Source: Desulfobulbaceae bacterium
GTDB taxonomy: Bacteria; Desulfobacterota; Desulfobulbia; Desulfobulbales; VMSU01
Length of the DNA: 33,437 nt
Direction: 5' to 3'
NCBI GenBank assembly: GCA_013792005.1
Contig: VMSU01000045.1
Coordinates: 1 to 33,437 of the forward strand
A program made the translations under genes and the position numbers. Positions 1 to 7,405 of the stretch are shown piece by piece (the stretch's first letter is position 1; every line of letters starts with the position of its first letter). The notes below the pieces were generated by a model that worked only from the letters and a program-made list of their open reading frames with translations, made no database searches and was not told the DNA's origin.

Positions 1-430
1 CCGCTGTCTCGCTCGTGTAGGGCGGATCCACAAAAAATAACCCTATCAACCCAGAAAGGGGCGCCGCAGTATAATATGCCAAATTTTCTAAAGCAACCGA
101 GGCGGCAATCACTTGTGACTGCTCCCGGTTGCGTTGAATAAGCCGGTAGGTTTTCACCCCATCTCCTGCTATTGGACCGGCAAATACGGATGAATAATAA
201 ACACTCACCAAGGTAAGACGATAGAGGTCACAAAATTCAAACTCCGGCAAAAAAAGCTGCCATCTTTTCGCTCTGATTGCCAGCGCAAAAAACCAAATAA
301 CCGCTGAAACCATATAGGCTGCAAAATTCAACTCCGCTGTAGCCTGCATGAGCGCAGCGAAATCAAGCTTCGAGAGCAAGAACCCAAGCAACCCAAATGT
401 CACGACATATCTGATCAGTTTTTTAACCAT
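1..430 (-). CDS. Flippase-like / LPG synthase transmembrane-domain protein, 3' end outside window
   Basis: The reverse strand is open from an ATG at 430 to the window edge (143 codons, no stop), so only the N-terminal part is seen. The product starts MVKKLIRYVVTFGLLGFLLS, a hydrophobic segment, followed by a second membrane helix around residues 37-52, an IRAKRWQLFLPE loop and then SSVFAGPIAGDGVKTYRL. The conserved Gly-Asp with following Arg/Lys-Tyr-Arg-Leu pattern is typical of the lysylphosphatidylglycerol synthase transmembrane family (UPF0104/AglD-like), polytopic inner-membrane proteins often found in glycan or lipid loci. An in-frame TAA lies nine codons upstream of the ATG, which fixes the start. 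A good promoter lies about 100 bases upstream. Family assignment is moderately sure; the substrate cannot be inferred. Confidence 0.7.
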   Translation of the reverse strand, partial: MVKKLIRYVVTFGLLGFLLSKLDFAALMQATAELNFAAYMVSAVIWFFALAIRAKRWQLFLPEFEFCDLYRLTLVSVYYSSVFAGPIAGDGVKTYRLIQRNREQSQVIAASVALENLAYYTAAPLSGLIGLFFVDPPYTSETA

Positions 431-537
431 TCTTATTTTCCAGGCGGTTGCACCTTATAACTCACCTGTGACGCTTCGACAGAATGGAAGACAAAATTGG
501 CAAGCGATTGCAGGGCTCATCAGTAGACAGTACGCGA

Positions 538-566
538 TTTATATATTGCCCCGATTCATTGGTCAA
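538..566 (-). promoter_or_regulatory. Sigma-70-type promoter for the flippase-like gene
   Basis: On the minus strand TTGACC (566-561) and TATAAA (543-538) are separated by exactly 17 bases. Each box matches the consensus at five of six positions. The predicted start would be near 531, about 100 bases upstream of the ATG at 430. It lies beyond the hflC terminator candidate, so the gene appears to be transcribed separately from hflKC. Confidence 0.55.
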
Positions 567-693
567 CAAAGAAGGCTCCGAGCAGAAAGACGTGTGGATG
601 ACAAGGGATGCATCCCCTCTGATGCCCAGACCAACGCATCAATTTCAGGGAAACGCAACAGGGGAGGGGAAGAAGTCTGGATCAACACAGAAA

Positions 694-719
694 GGGCGCC
701 TCCTTGCGAGAATGCGCCC
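694..719 (-). terminator. Probable intrinsic terminator after hflC
   Basis: GGGCGC and GCGCCC form a perfect six-pair stem, with an inner CTC/GAG pairing, directly after the hflC stop codon. On the minus strand it is followed by TTTCTGTGTT, an interrupted T tract, so it is a weaker terminator than the one at 3166-3192. Confidence 0.45.
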
Positions 720-725
720 CGTCAT

Positions 726-1649
726 TTACTGCAATACATTCATAAAACGAAAATATTCCGATCCGGCAGGAATCACCAACTTGGTATTGATACCGACAGT
801 CTGCTCATAACTCTCCAGCGTTTTAAAAAAAGCGTAAAACTCAGGATCCTTATTATAGGCATCGGAGTAAATCCGGGATGCTTCAGCATCGGCCTTTCCT
901 TTGATCTGCTCTGCCTCTTGACGGGCAGAGGAGGTAACACTCTTCAACTCCCTTTCCACCTTACCCAGGATCTCTGCTTTCTGACCTTCACCCTGAGATC
1001 GTTTTTCCGCCGCAATCCGTTTCCGCTCAGAGATCATCCGTTCAAACACCTTGTTCTGAACCGTGTCGATATAATTTACCCGCTTGAACATGACATCGAC
1101 CAGTTCAATCCCATACTTAACAGTCGCTGCCGAGGCAGTTTTATGAATCAACTCAGTCAGCTTATCCCTGCCCATAACAATTGGCTCATCATCGCCTCGC
1201 GCTTTGGAGCCCTCCCCCATTACCCAATCAGAACTGCGGATCATTTCCACGAGATTATTTTTATTGACCATATCCCGCACGGTGGAATCAACAATATCGT
1301 CCAACAAGGTATGAGCACGGGTCTCTGTCTTAACCGCCTGCAAAAAAATCAGGGCATTTGATATCCGCCACCTGGCGGTCACATCAACATAGACAAAGGT
1401 TTTATCCTTGGTCGGAATCTGGTTAGGATCGCCATCCCAGATCTGAATCTTCTTATCAAAAAAAGTGATCTCCTGAACAAAGGGGGTCTTTAGATGGAGG
1501 CCGGATGTCACTATCGGCTCCCCCACCGGCGCTCCAAACTGGGTAACTACCGCCTGGAATCCTTCCGGAACAATATAAAAACTATTCCATGCCGTGAGTG
1601 CCGCAGCAGCAACCAAACCAATCATGACGGTGCGAATTATCTTTTGCAT
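726..1649 (-). CDS. hflC: HflC, SPFH-domain regulator of FtsH protease
   Basis: The product (307 aa) is a membrane-anchored SPFH/prohibitin protein that forms the HflKC complex around the FtsH protease, acting on the periplasmic side of the inner membrane. One N-terminal membrane helix (about residues 5-22) is followed by FYIVPEGFQAVVTQFGAPVG, the usual SPFH entry, and the C-terminal half is the coiled, charged region (EKRSQGEGQKAEILGKVERE) typical of HflC. Length is close to the E. coli protein (334 aa). I choose the ATG at 1649 because AGGAG lies seven bases upstream; the TTG three bases earlier is too close to it. The hflK stop lies 11 bases upstream, so the pair is an operon and the Shine-Dalgarno overlaps the hflK end. 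Confidence 0.93.
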   Translation of the reverse strand: MQKIIRTVMIGLVAAAALTAWNSFYIVPEGFQAVVTQFGAPVGEPIVTSGLHLKTPFVQEITFFDKKIQIWDGDPNQIPTKDKTFVYVDVTARWRISNALIFLQAVKTETRAHTLLDDIVDSTVRDMVNKNNLVEMIRSSDWVMGEGSKARGDDEPIVMGRDKLTELIHKTASAATVKYGIELVDVMFKRVNYIDTVQNKVFERMISERKRIAAEKRSQGEGQKAEILGKVERELKSVTSSARQEAEQIKGKADAEASRIYSDAYNKDPEFYAFFKTLESYEQTVGINTKLVIPAGSEYFRFMNVLQ

Positions 1650-1660
1650 CAATATCTCCT

Positions 1661-2797
1661 TTACTGGTTCACAACTGGTTTGGGCAGAGCAGGGACAGTT
1701 GACCTGCCGAGATCCAATAACGGCAGGACCGAGCGCTGCTCGCTATCAACCACATAAATAGACTCGACCCCTGGCAAGACCTTTTGCATTGTTTCCAAAT
1801 ACATACGACGTTTGGTGACATCCTTTGCCACCTTGTATTCATCTAAAATATTAAGAAACCGCGAAGCTTCACCCTTAGCCAGATTCACCCTTTCCGTTGC
1901 ATAGCCATAGGCCTCTTCCAGAATCTGCTTGGCGCTGCCCTTGGCCTTGGGGATCACCCGGTTATAATTCTCCTCCGCCTCATTCACCAACCGCTTCATA
2001 TCCTGGTCCGCCTCGTTCACCTCGTTAAAGGCCGGCTTAACCGCATCAGGAGGATTGACATCCTGGAGTTTAACGGTGACGATCTTAATCCCGCTCTCAT
2101 AGCTATCCAATGTTGCCTGCAGATCCCTGGCCATGGACATTTCGATGATCTCCCGGTTTTGCAGGGAGTAATCAAAATCCTGATTGCCCACTACCCGCCG
2201 AATCGATTTTTCGGAGACATCACGAACCGCCTGCCCTGTATCCTTAACCTTGAACAGGAAGTTAATCGGATCCTGGACCTTATATTGAACAATCCACTCC
2301 ACATCGATGACATTCTTATCCCCGGTCAAGATCAGCGACTCGGGATCAAATCCGTCCTTTTCATAAATCGTCTTCTGTCCCGGTGACTTAGTGCGAAAAC
2401 CAAACTCCTCCTTCCTTACTGTCTCCACATCAACCTTAATCAAGGTGTCGACCAGAGGCATCTTGAAGTTTAAACCTGGATCAGAAATATTCCTGATCTT
2501 GCCCAATCGCAAAATCACTCCACGCTCACCTGGCTCAATGGTATAAAATGATGAAGCCAGGATATTGAGAATGACCAAAGCCCCAACTACTGTCAACACC
2601 TTGACCGCCCCGGCTCCGAAACCACCTCCCAACCCCATTGACGGACCTGCATCCCCGGGTTGTTTCTGACCCCCATCGTCACCGCCACCCTCAAAACTAT
2701 CCTTAATCTTTTTCAAGAACGCGGCGATAAACTCTTCAGGGGTCGATGGCCCCTTCTTCTTACCCCATGGCGACTGAGGCTGGTTCGGCATACTCAT
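1661..2797 (-). CDS. hflK: HflK, SPFH-domain regulator of FtsH protease
   Basis: This 378-residue protein is the partner of HflC. It has the typical cytoplasmic N-terminus, short and rich in Gly/Pro/Asp (residues 35-63), one membrane helix at about 64-84, then FYTIEPGERGVILRLGKI, the classic HflK start of the SPFH domain. The later part carries the conserved LQDVNPPDAVKPAFNEVNEA segment, followed by charged helices. The C-terminus (DLGRSTVPALPKPVVNQ) is short and proline-containing. The ATG at 2797 has AAGGAA about seven bases upstream. It is the first gene of hflK-hflC; about 370 bases without a recognised gene separate it from the terminator of the upstream selenoprotein candidate. Confidence 0.95.
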   Translation of the reverse strand: MSMPNQPQSPWGKKKGPSTPEEFIAAFLKKIKDSFEGGGDDGGQKQPGDAGPSMGLGGGFGAGAVKVLTVVGALVILNILASSFYTIEPGERGVILRLGKIRNISDPGLNFKMPLVDTLIKVDVETVRKEEFGFRTKSPGQKTIYEKDGFDPESLILTGDKNVIDVEWIVQYKVQDPINFLFKVKDTGQAVRDVSEKSIRRVVGNQDFDYSLQNREIIEMSMARDLQATLDSYESGIKIVTVKLQDVNPPDAVKPAFNEVNEADQDMKRLVNEAEENYNRVIPKAKGSAKQILEEAYGYATERVNLAKGEASRFLNILDEYKVAKDVTKRRMYLETMQKVLPGVESIYVVDSEQRSVLPLLDLGRSTVPALPKPVVNQ

Positions 2798-3165
2798 AGA
2801 ATTCCTTTCCTTTGTTATTACAGAGATTCATCTCGTCTACCCGGACTTGACAGAGGAATCTCAATTGTGTTTTTCTCCACCCATAAAAAAACAGGCGGTG
2901 TTCCCGGTTGGGATGACATCGCCCACACAGTGCGTTACTATCATCGATTTACGGTCGATTGACAAGATTTTTCGGTCTCACCCCTCCGAGTCCAGCCCCA
3001 AGAGCAATCATCGAAGGCTCTCCATCAACTATCATTGTGCGCTACAGAGACAAGCCCCCAACTAACATAGTAAGCCTGTCTCCCGAGATATACTCCGAAG
3101 GACTCGACACCGTAAGCTGCCCGTAAAAAAATGCCCCGATCATCATCGAACGAGACATGGAAATA
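2798..3165. other. Intergenic region, no gene recognised
   Basis: The stretch between hflK and the terminator at 3166-3192 should hold the hflK promoter, but I see no convincing -35/-10 pair. A minus-strand reading frame from the ATG at 3158 has TAG at 3042-3044 and TAA at 2949-2951; it has no Shine-Dalgarno and resembles no family I know. Plus-strand frames look random. Confidence 0.5.
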
Positions 3166-3192
3166 AAAAAGGCAGAATAAATCTGCCTTTTT
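3166..3192 (-). terminator. Strong intrinsic terminator after the selenoprotein candidate
   Basis: A perfect 11-base inverted repeat, AAAAAGGCAGA and TCTGCCTTTTT, surrounds a five-base loop. Read on the minus strand it is a GC-containing stem followed by a run of T, a canonical rho-independent terminator 29 bases after the TAG stop at 3221. Its symmetry could make it work in both directions. Confidence 0.85.
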
Positions 3193-3220
3193 CACTGCAA
3201 AACTAGTAAATTATTAGTGG

Positions 3221-3517
3221 CTACTTCATTTGCCCTGACTCTTTCTCAAGTTCTTCCTTCGCCTTTGCCGCGGCCTTCTCTTCTTCAGTCATCGCGGCTT
3301 CTTCCTCGGCCGTCTTCTTGACCTCGGCAGCCTTCTCTTCCATTTTCTTGGCTCCACTCATCGATCCACCACACCCAGTGCTCCCGGCACCGGAAGTAGA
3401 ACCGCCTCAGCCGCTTCCTCCGACTGCCGGTGATGGAGTCACCGCTAACCCTGCTCCTGACAGCAAGCTGGCAATACCAACCCCCGCCAACAATTTTTTG
3501 ATGTCTTTAGTTTCCAT
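3221..3517 (-). CDS. Putative small selenoprotein, SbtA-like, with in-frame UGA at codon 37
   Basis: The frame runs 98 residues from ATG 3517 to TAG 3221 and contains one UGA (3409-3407), read here as selenocysteine (U37). The N-terminus METKDIKKLLAGVGIASLLS is a short charged-then-hydrophobic leader. It is followed by GGSGUGGSTSGAGSTGCGGS, where U37 and C49 sit in Gly/Ser-rich sequence, and by a Lys/Glu/Ala-rich helical tail to the end. Leader plus GSGUG matches, from memory, the short selenoproteins of Deltaproteobacteria annotated as SbtA/selenobiotic radical-SAM target peptides. AGGAGG lies five to six bases before the ATG; a promoter and a terminator flank the gene, and the frame continues with sensible composition for 61 codons after UGA, all against random decay. 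No maturase gene is in the window. The alternative is a truncated 36-residue peptide or a pseudogene. Confidence 0.72.
3381..3409 (-). promoter_or_regulatory. Candidate bacterial SECIS element
   Basis: On the minus strand the UGA (3409-3407) is followed after 10 bases by CTTCC (3396-3392), an apical loop GGTGCC (3391-3386) and GGGAG (3385-3381), giving five pairs including one G-U. Bacterial SECIS hairpins lie directly downstream of UGA and present a GGU-containing loop about 15-17 bases after it to SelB; here GGU begins 16 bases after the UGA. The stem is short, so structure prediction is needed. Confidence 0.55.
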
Positions 3518-3586
3518 AAGATACCTCCTGCGTATTTAGGTTAGAAAACGAAGCATAGAACATACCTTTCATTTTTCCATTGGACA

Positions 3587-3615
3587 ATGCTATCAACCTA
3601 TAAAACCGCTGTCAA
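3587..3615 (-). promoter_or_regulatory. Sigma-70-type promoter of the selenoprotein candidate
   Basis: A perfect TTGACA (3615-3610) and TAGCAT (3592-3587, four of six) are spaced by 17 bases. It lies between the stop of the ABC permease gene and the start of the small gene, giving a leader of about 60 bases. The small gene therefore appears to be a separate transcription unit. Confidence 0.65.
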
Positions 3616-3654
3616 GAACATTCAAAACCTACAATAATAAAACTCCTGGGGAAT

Positions 3655-4452
3655 TTACCGTATCAGTCGTCGACGCAACAGAACTGCAGCCAGCCAGGCA
3701 AAAAAGATCGCTCCACAGACCAAAGCGCCGACTTTGATCCACCATCCCGGATAAAAAACCCCATAGCACATCATCCTCGAGAGATCTACCACCGGGGCCA
3801 GGGGTACAAAATGTAATATCTGACGGGTTGGCGCAGGAAGAGAGTCGACCGCAAAAAAAATCCCGGAGAACAGAAAGAGGGGGGTAATTATCAACGAAAT
3901 AAAATAATTAAAAAAGTCGTAGTTAGTCGCCAGCGCCGTCATGATCAGACCCAAGGCGGCAAACATAACTCCGGCAACAAGCAGCAACGGAATCAAAACA
4001 AGTATCCACGGGGAAGGCCATAAGCCGAAAAGCGGCATGACCGCAAGCATCACTACCCCTGACAAAAGTCCCTTGAGCGCCCCCCACAGCACCTCTCCCA
4101 AAGCCAACTGCTCAACAGTTATCGGAGTCATCAGGATCCCTTCAAAGGTGCTCTGCGTCGACAGCCGAGTATAAGAACCATAGGTGGCCTCAAAAGCGGC
4201 GCTGTACATCACGGCTGAGGCGGCAAGTCCCGGGGCAATGAATTGCAAATAGGAATGGCCGTCAATAGTTTGAATCTTCTGCCCCATGCCAAAACCAAAG
4301 GCCACCAAGAAGAGCAAAGGCTGCCCAAGATTGCCGACCAAGCTTGGCACTTTATATTTCCACCAGACCCTAGCATTGCGCTGTACTACCCGAATCATGT
4401 TCTTCAACGACAACCCAATCCCCTGGCCCACAACTAACTCATTACGATTCAT
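3655..4452 (-). CDS. ABC-2 type exporter permease (NodJ-like)
   Basis: The product (265 aa) is a polytopic inner-membrane subunit of a type-2 ABC exporter with about six hydrophobic segments. The segment YLQFIAPGLAASAVMYSAAF, followed by EATYGSYTRLSTQSTFEGIL, resembles NodJ and related permeases of the lipooligosaccharide exporter family. ATG 4452 overlaps the end of the upstream ATPase gene by 11 bases (ATGAATCGTAA), so translation is coupled and the two products should form one transporter. The substrate is not deducible; drug, lipid or glycolipid export are all possible for this family. The C-terminus ends in LLRRRLIR, a normal positive tail. Confidence 0.88.
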   Translation of the reverse strand: MNRNELVVGQGIGLSLKNMIRVVQRNARVWWKYKVPSLVGNLGQPLLFLVAFGFGMGQKIQTIDGHSYLQFIAPGLAASAVMYSAAFEATYGSYTRLSTQSTFEGILMTPITVEQLALGEVLWGALKGLLSGVVMLAVMPLFGLWPSPWILVLIPLLLVAGVMFAALGLIMTALATNYDFFNYFISLIITPLFLFSGIFFAVDSLPAPTRQILHFVPLAPVVDLSRMMCYGVFYPGWWIKVGALVCGAIFFAWLAAVLLRRRLIR

Positions 4453-5467
4453 GGAGAGTCCGCCCGGTCAACTGAATGAACAGGTCCTCAAGATTGGCAG
4501 GGCGACGACGCCACTCACTACAGGGTCGGACCGCCTTTTCAAGTTCAGAACAATCCCCGCGGGTATAAATGTAGATGCCATCCGAAGTTCGCTCAGTACG
4601 GGCATGACAATCAGCAGCCACAGCCTCCAACATTTGAATATCCTCATCACCGGAACAGACCACCTCAAATACATCCAGACCGACCAGATCACTTACCATT
4701 TGCCGAGGTTCCCCTTGAGCGACCACCCGTCCCTGATCCATAACCAAGATCCGATCACTCAAACGAGCAACTTCATCCATATAGTGACTGGTAAGCATTA
4801 TTGTTACCCCCTGATCTTTAAGGCTCTTCAAGCGCTGCCAGATCATGTGTCTGGCCTGCGGATCAAGTCCGACCGTAGGCTCATCAAGAATCAACAGCTG
4901 AGGCCGGTGCATCAAGGCACGAGCCAGGAGCAGCCGACGACGCTGGCCTCCAGACAACTGACGAATCACATCATGTCGACGATTATCGAGGGCGAAAAAC
5001 TGCAGCAACTCTGTTGCTCTCTCCTTGGCTACCCGGGAAGGCAAATGATAATAAGAGGCATAAGTCAATAAATTCTCAAAAACCGTCAAGTCGGTATCAA
5101 GATTGTCATGCTGTGGAACCACTCCAACTTTAGTTTTAATCACAGTCAAAAAATCCGGAATCCGCTGTCCAAAAACCAACAGATCCCCGGCCGATTTCTC
5201 AACCACTCCCAATATCATCTGGGTAGTGGTGGTTTTCCCTGCCCCGTTCGGTCCCAAAAAACCAAAGCACTCTCCTTGGTGGATAACAAAATCGATGCCT
5301 TTGACTGCCTGTCGAGCGCCATACGACTTAGCAAGGGCTCGGGCCTCGACGATGACGGCAGGGGCGAATTGCTCAGCGTTCAAATCGATCACACCTTGTT
5401 GAATATTCACACTAGAGACAGCGTCACGAATACCTTCTCCGTAAAATACACCATCGATTAACCACAA
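4442..5467 (-). CDS. ABC exporter ATPase (NodI/CcmA-like)
   Basis: This is the nucleotide-binding subunit paired with the permease downstream. Walker A GPNGAGKT is at about residues 72-79, the Q-loop VPQHD near 117-121, the signature LSGGQRRR at 171-178, Walker B LLILDEP at 191-197 and the switch histidine in TSHYMDE at 228. A C-terminal extension of about 100 residues follows, as in drug/lipooligosaccharide exporters. The start is uncertain: the longest frame opens with TTG at 5467, with no good ribosome-binding site, and the homologous part begins only near residue 38. GTG at 5410 overlaps the stop of a 15-codon upstream frame (ATG 5454) as GTGA, and may be the true start through coupling. 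Confidence 0.88.
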   Translation of the reverse strand: MWLIDGVFYGEGIRDAVSSVNIQQGVIDLNAEQFAPAVIVEARALAKSYGARQAVKGIDFVIHQGECFGFLGPNGAGKTTTTQMILGVVEKSAGDLLVFGQRIPDFLTVIKTKVGVVPQHDNLDTDLTVFENLLTYASYYHLPSRVAKERATELLQFFALDNRRHDVIRQLSGGQRRRLLLARALMHRPQLLILDEPTVGLDPQARHMIWQRLKSLKDQGVTIMLTSHYMDEVARLSDRILVMDQGRVVAQGEPRQMVSDLVGLDVFEVVCSGDEDIQMLEAVAADCHARTERTSDGIYIYTRGDCSELEKAVRPCSEWRRRPANLEDLFIQLTGRTLHES

Positions 5468-5471
5468 AATA

Positions 5472-5503
5472 TTGGTAAACGTTCACCGGGCACCGCATCT
5501 GCT
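5472..5503 (+). repeat. Dispersed repeat, copy 1 (left end)
   Basis: These 32 bases, beginning TTGGTAAACGTTCACCGGGC, recur at 14590-14621 with two mismatches. About 155 bases to the right, CTGAACGTTTACAGTTCCGG (5660-5679) resembles the right part of the second copy (AAACGTTTACAGTCCGG). The whole element may span about 5465-5680 directly upstream of the ABC ATPase gene. Confidence 0.6.
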
Positions 5504-5741
5504 CATTTTGCGGATTGACCTTCTAAGTAAGAAAACGATAACTGACTGAAATAGCGTATTTTTCATTTTATAATTTTGACAGCTATTTCAGTGCAAATTG
5601 GTACCATGTTACTTGGAAAATAAAGGTCGGGCCCGCCCGGTTAGAACGCTGGATAGTTACTGAACGTTTACAGTTCCGGGGTTACCTGTAGTTTCGGTGC
5701 CTCTGGTAAACAGCTACCGAGATTCCACACAAACCAATGTA

Positions 5742-5784
5742 CCTGTTAATTTCGTCTGACGCCAGACGAAATTGATCAAACAGG
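5742..5784. repeat. Long perfect hairpin upstream of hisD
   Basis: AATTTCGTCTG (5748-5758) and CAGACGAAATT (5763-5773) form an 11-pair stem with loop ACGC. The stem is extended by CCTGTT (5742-5747) with AACAGG (5779-5784) past a five-base bulge. No T tract follows, so it is not a standard terminator; it could be a regulatory structure or a repeat. Confidence 0.6.
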
Positions 5785-6088
5785 CACAGGTTTTCCACAG
5801 CACCTCTCATTTTTCAGCACCTCGCCACGCCGAGTTCTGATTTCATCCTAAAAAAATACCTTAACGATTTCACACAAGACCTGCAAATCTCATGGTCTTC
5901 GCGCTCTTTTTTCGGTACAATGTGATACACTGCCAAGAGGAGAGTGCAAAACCATAGTCAAGACCTGCCGCACGCACGCTGAGCGCTACATTGTAATCCC
6001 TCATACCAAGCAGTTACGCCTATATTATAGTAATAAAAATCCAGGATCTCCTTTCATTGCCCTGACATGTACTTAAGGACTAAAAACC

Positions 6089-7405
6089 ATGCCAATTACC
6101 CCAATTCTCGCCGCTTCCGAACAGGGCAAGGCCACCATCCAAAACCTCCGCGATCGTTTTCAGATGGCAGGCACCTCCTGCCGACAGAAAGTAGAAGATA
6201 TCATCACAGCTGTCCGTAACCACGGAGACCAGGCACTCGTCGATTACACCCATCAATTCGACGGCTCAACGCTCACCTCCAGCCAACTCAAAGTCAGCGA
6301 AGCCGAGTTCCTGGCCGCAGAAAACGAGGTCACCCCCGCCTTCCGGGCAACTCTTGACAAGGCTATCTCCCGCATTCGATCCTTTCACGAACACGAGAAA
6401 GAGGATTCCTGGGTGGTCACCCGTGAAGACGGCACCATCACCGGTCGCCTGGTCCATCCTGTCGATTCTGCCGGACTCTATGTGCCTGGCGGCCAGGGCG
6501 GCAAGACCCCACTGGTCTCCTCAGTGCTCATGAACGGAATTCCCGCCGCCATCGCCAGGGTCAAGCGAATGGTAATGCTCACACCTCCCAACCAGGAAGG
6601 GACAATCAATCCCGCCCTGCTGGTCGCAGCCCGCAAGGTCGGCATCCACGAGGTATATAAGGCCGGCAGCGCCTGGGGCATTGCGGCCCTGGCCTATGGC
6701 ACCGAGAGCATCGCCCCGGTAGATGTAATCGTCGGACCTGGCAATCAATTCGTCACCGAGGCCAAGAAACAAGTCTCCGGCAGGGTCAGAATCGACATGA
6801 TCGCCGGACCAAGCGAGGTCCTGATCATCGCCGATGATTCAGCACAACCGGCTTTCATCGCCGCCGACATGCTCGCCCAAGCGGAGCACGACCCCATGGC
6901 GCTGGCCATTCTGGTTACCACCTCAGAACGGATCGCAAACTCCGTGGTTTCAGAACTTAACCGTCTGCTGCCGCAGTTGAGCCGCCAGGAAATCGCTGAG
7001 CAGTCAATTCGCCAACGCGGCGTAATCCTGATCGCCGATTCGGTCAGTTCAGCCATTGACTTAGCCAACGACTTCGCAGCAGAGCACTTGGAACTGATGC
7101 TGGAAGACCCCTATCAAGCCATGACCAGAATCCGTCATGCCGGAGCCATCTTTCTGGGCAACTACTCCCCTGAGGCCACAGGCGACTACCTGGCCGGACC
7201 GAATCATGTGCTGCCCACCATGGGAACGGCGCGTTTTTCTTCAGCGCTGGGGGTTGAAACCTTCCTGAAAAAAAGCAGCCTGATCTCCTACTCCAGGGCC
7301 GCCCTGCTGGCCGACGCCGACGACATCCAAGCCCTGGCCAATCTTGAAGGGCTCTCCGCCCACGCACTATCAGTCGCCATCCGAGTCCTAGACATCAATG
7401 ATTAG
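6089..7405 (+). CDS. hisD: Histidinol dehydrogenase
   Basis: HisD oxidises L-histidinol to L-histidine in two NAD-dependent steps at the end of histidine synthesis, using Zn in the cytoplasm. The 438-residue product has the normal length. It shows GLYVPGG near 129, PLVSSVLMNGIPA at about 141-153, VDVIVGPGNQFVTEAKKQV, the IAGPSEVLIIADD segment and ADMLAQAEHDP, where Q264 and H267 correspond to zinc ligands. Near the C-terminus GPNHVLPTMGTARFSSALGV is typical. ATG 6089 is preceded by AAGGAC. The stop overlaps the next gene, rsmG, by eight bases. No other his gene is nearby, so the pathway genes are scattered. Confidence 0.97.
   Translation: MPITPILAASEQGKATIQNLRDRFQMAGTSCRQKVEDIITAVRNHGDQALVDYTHQFDGSTLTSSQLKVSEAEFLAAENEVTPAFRATLDKAISRIRSFHEHEKEDSWVVTREDGTITGRLVHPVDSAGLYVPGGQGGKTPLVSSVLMNGIPAAIARVKRMVMLTPPNQEGTINPALLVAARKVGIHEVYKAGSAWGIAALAYGTESIAPVDVIVGPGNQFVTEAKKQVSGRVRIDMIAGPSEVLIIADDSAQPAFIAADMLAQAEHDPMALAILVTTSERIANSVVSELNRLLPQLSRQEIAEQSIRQRGVILIADSVSSAIDLANDFAAEHLELMLEDPYQAMTRIRHAGAIFLGNYSPEATGDYLAGPNHVLPTMGTARFSSALGVETFLKKSSLISYSRAALLADADDIQALANLEGLSAHALSVAIRVLDIND

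Larger units (their letters stand above)
5468..6088. other. Intergenic region between the divergent ABC exporter and hisD, with repeat structures
   Basis: No gene is apparent in these 620 bases. The left part (about 5472-5680) is a repeat-like element described separately and contains an 11-base inverted repeat (ACTGAAATAGC 5545-5555 with GCTATTTCAGT 5582-5592). A long hairpin sits at 5742-5784. The hisD promoter must lie in the right part; a TATATTATAG stretch near 6020 is AT-rich, but I find no properly spaced -35 box. Confidence 0.6.

Noticed and set aside
348..1361. Long plus-strand frame of 337 codons
   Set aside because: It runs antisense through hflC, whose protein is clearly recognised, and its own sequence has no family resemblance or ribosome-binding site.
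2949..3158. Minus-strand frame of 70 codons containing one TAG, potentially a pyrrolysine or broken gene
   Set aside because: It has no Shine-Dalgarno, starts just beyond the upstream terminator, and resembles no family I know; an open frame of this size with one stop is expected by chance.
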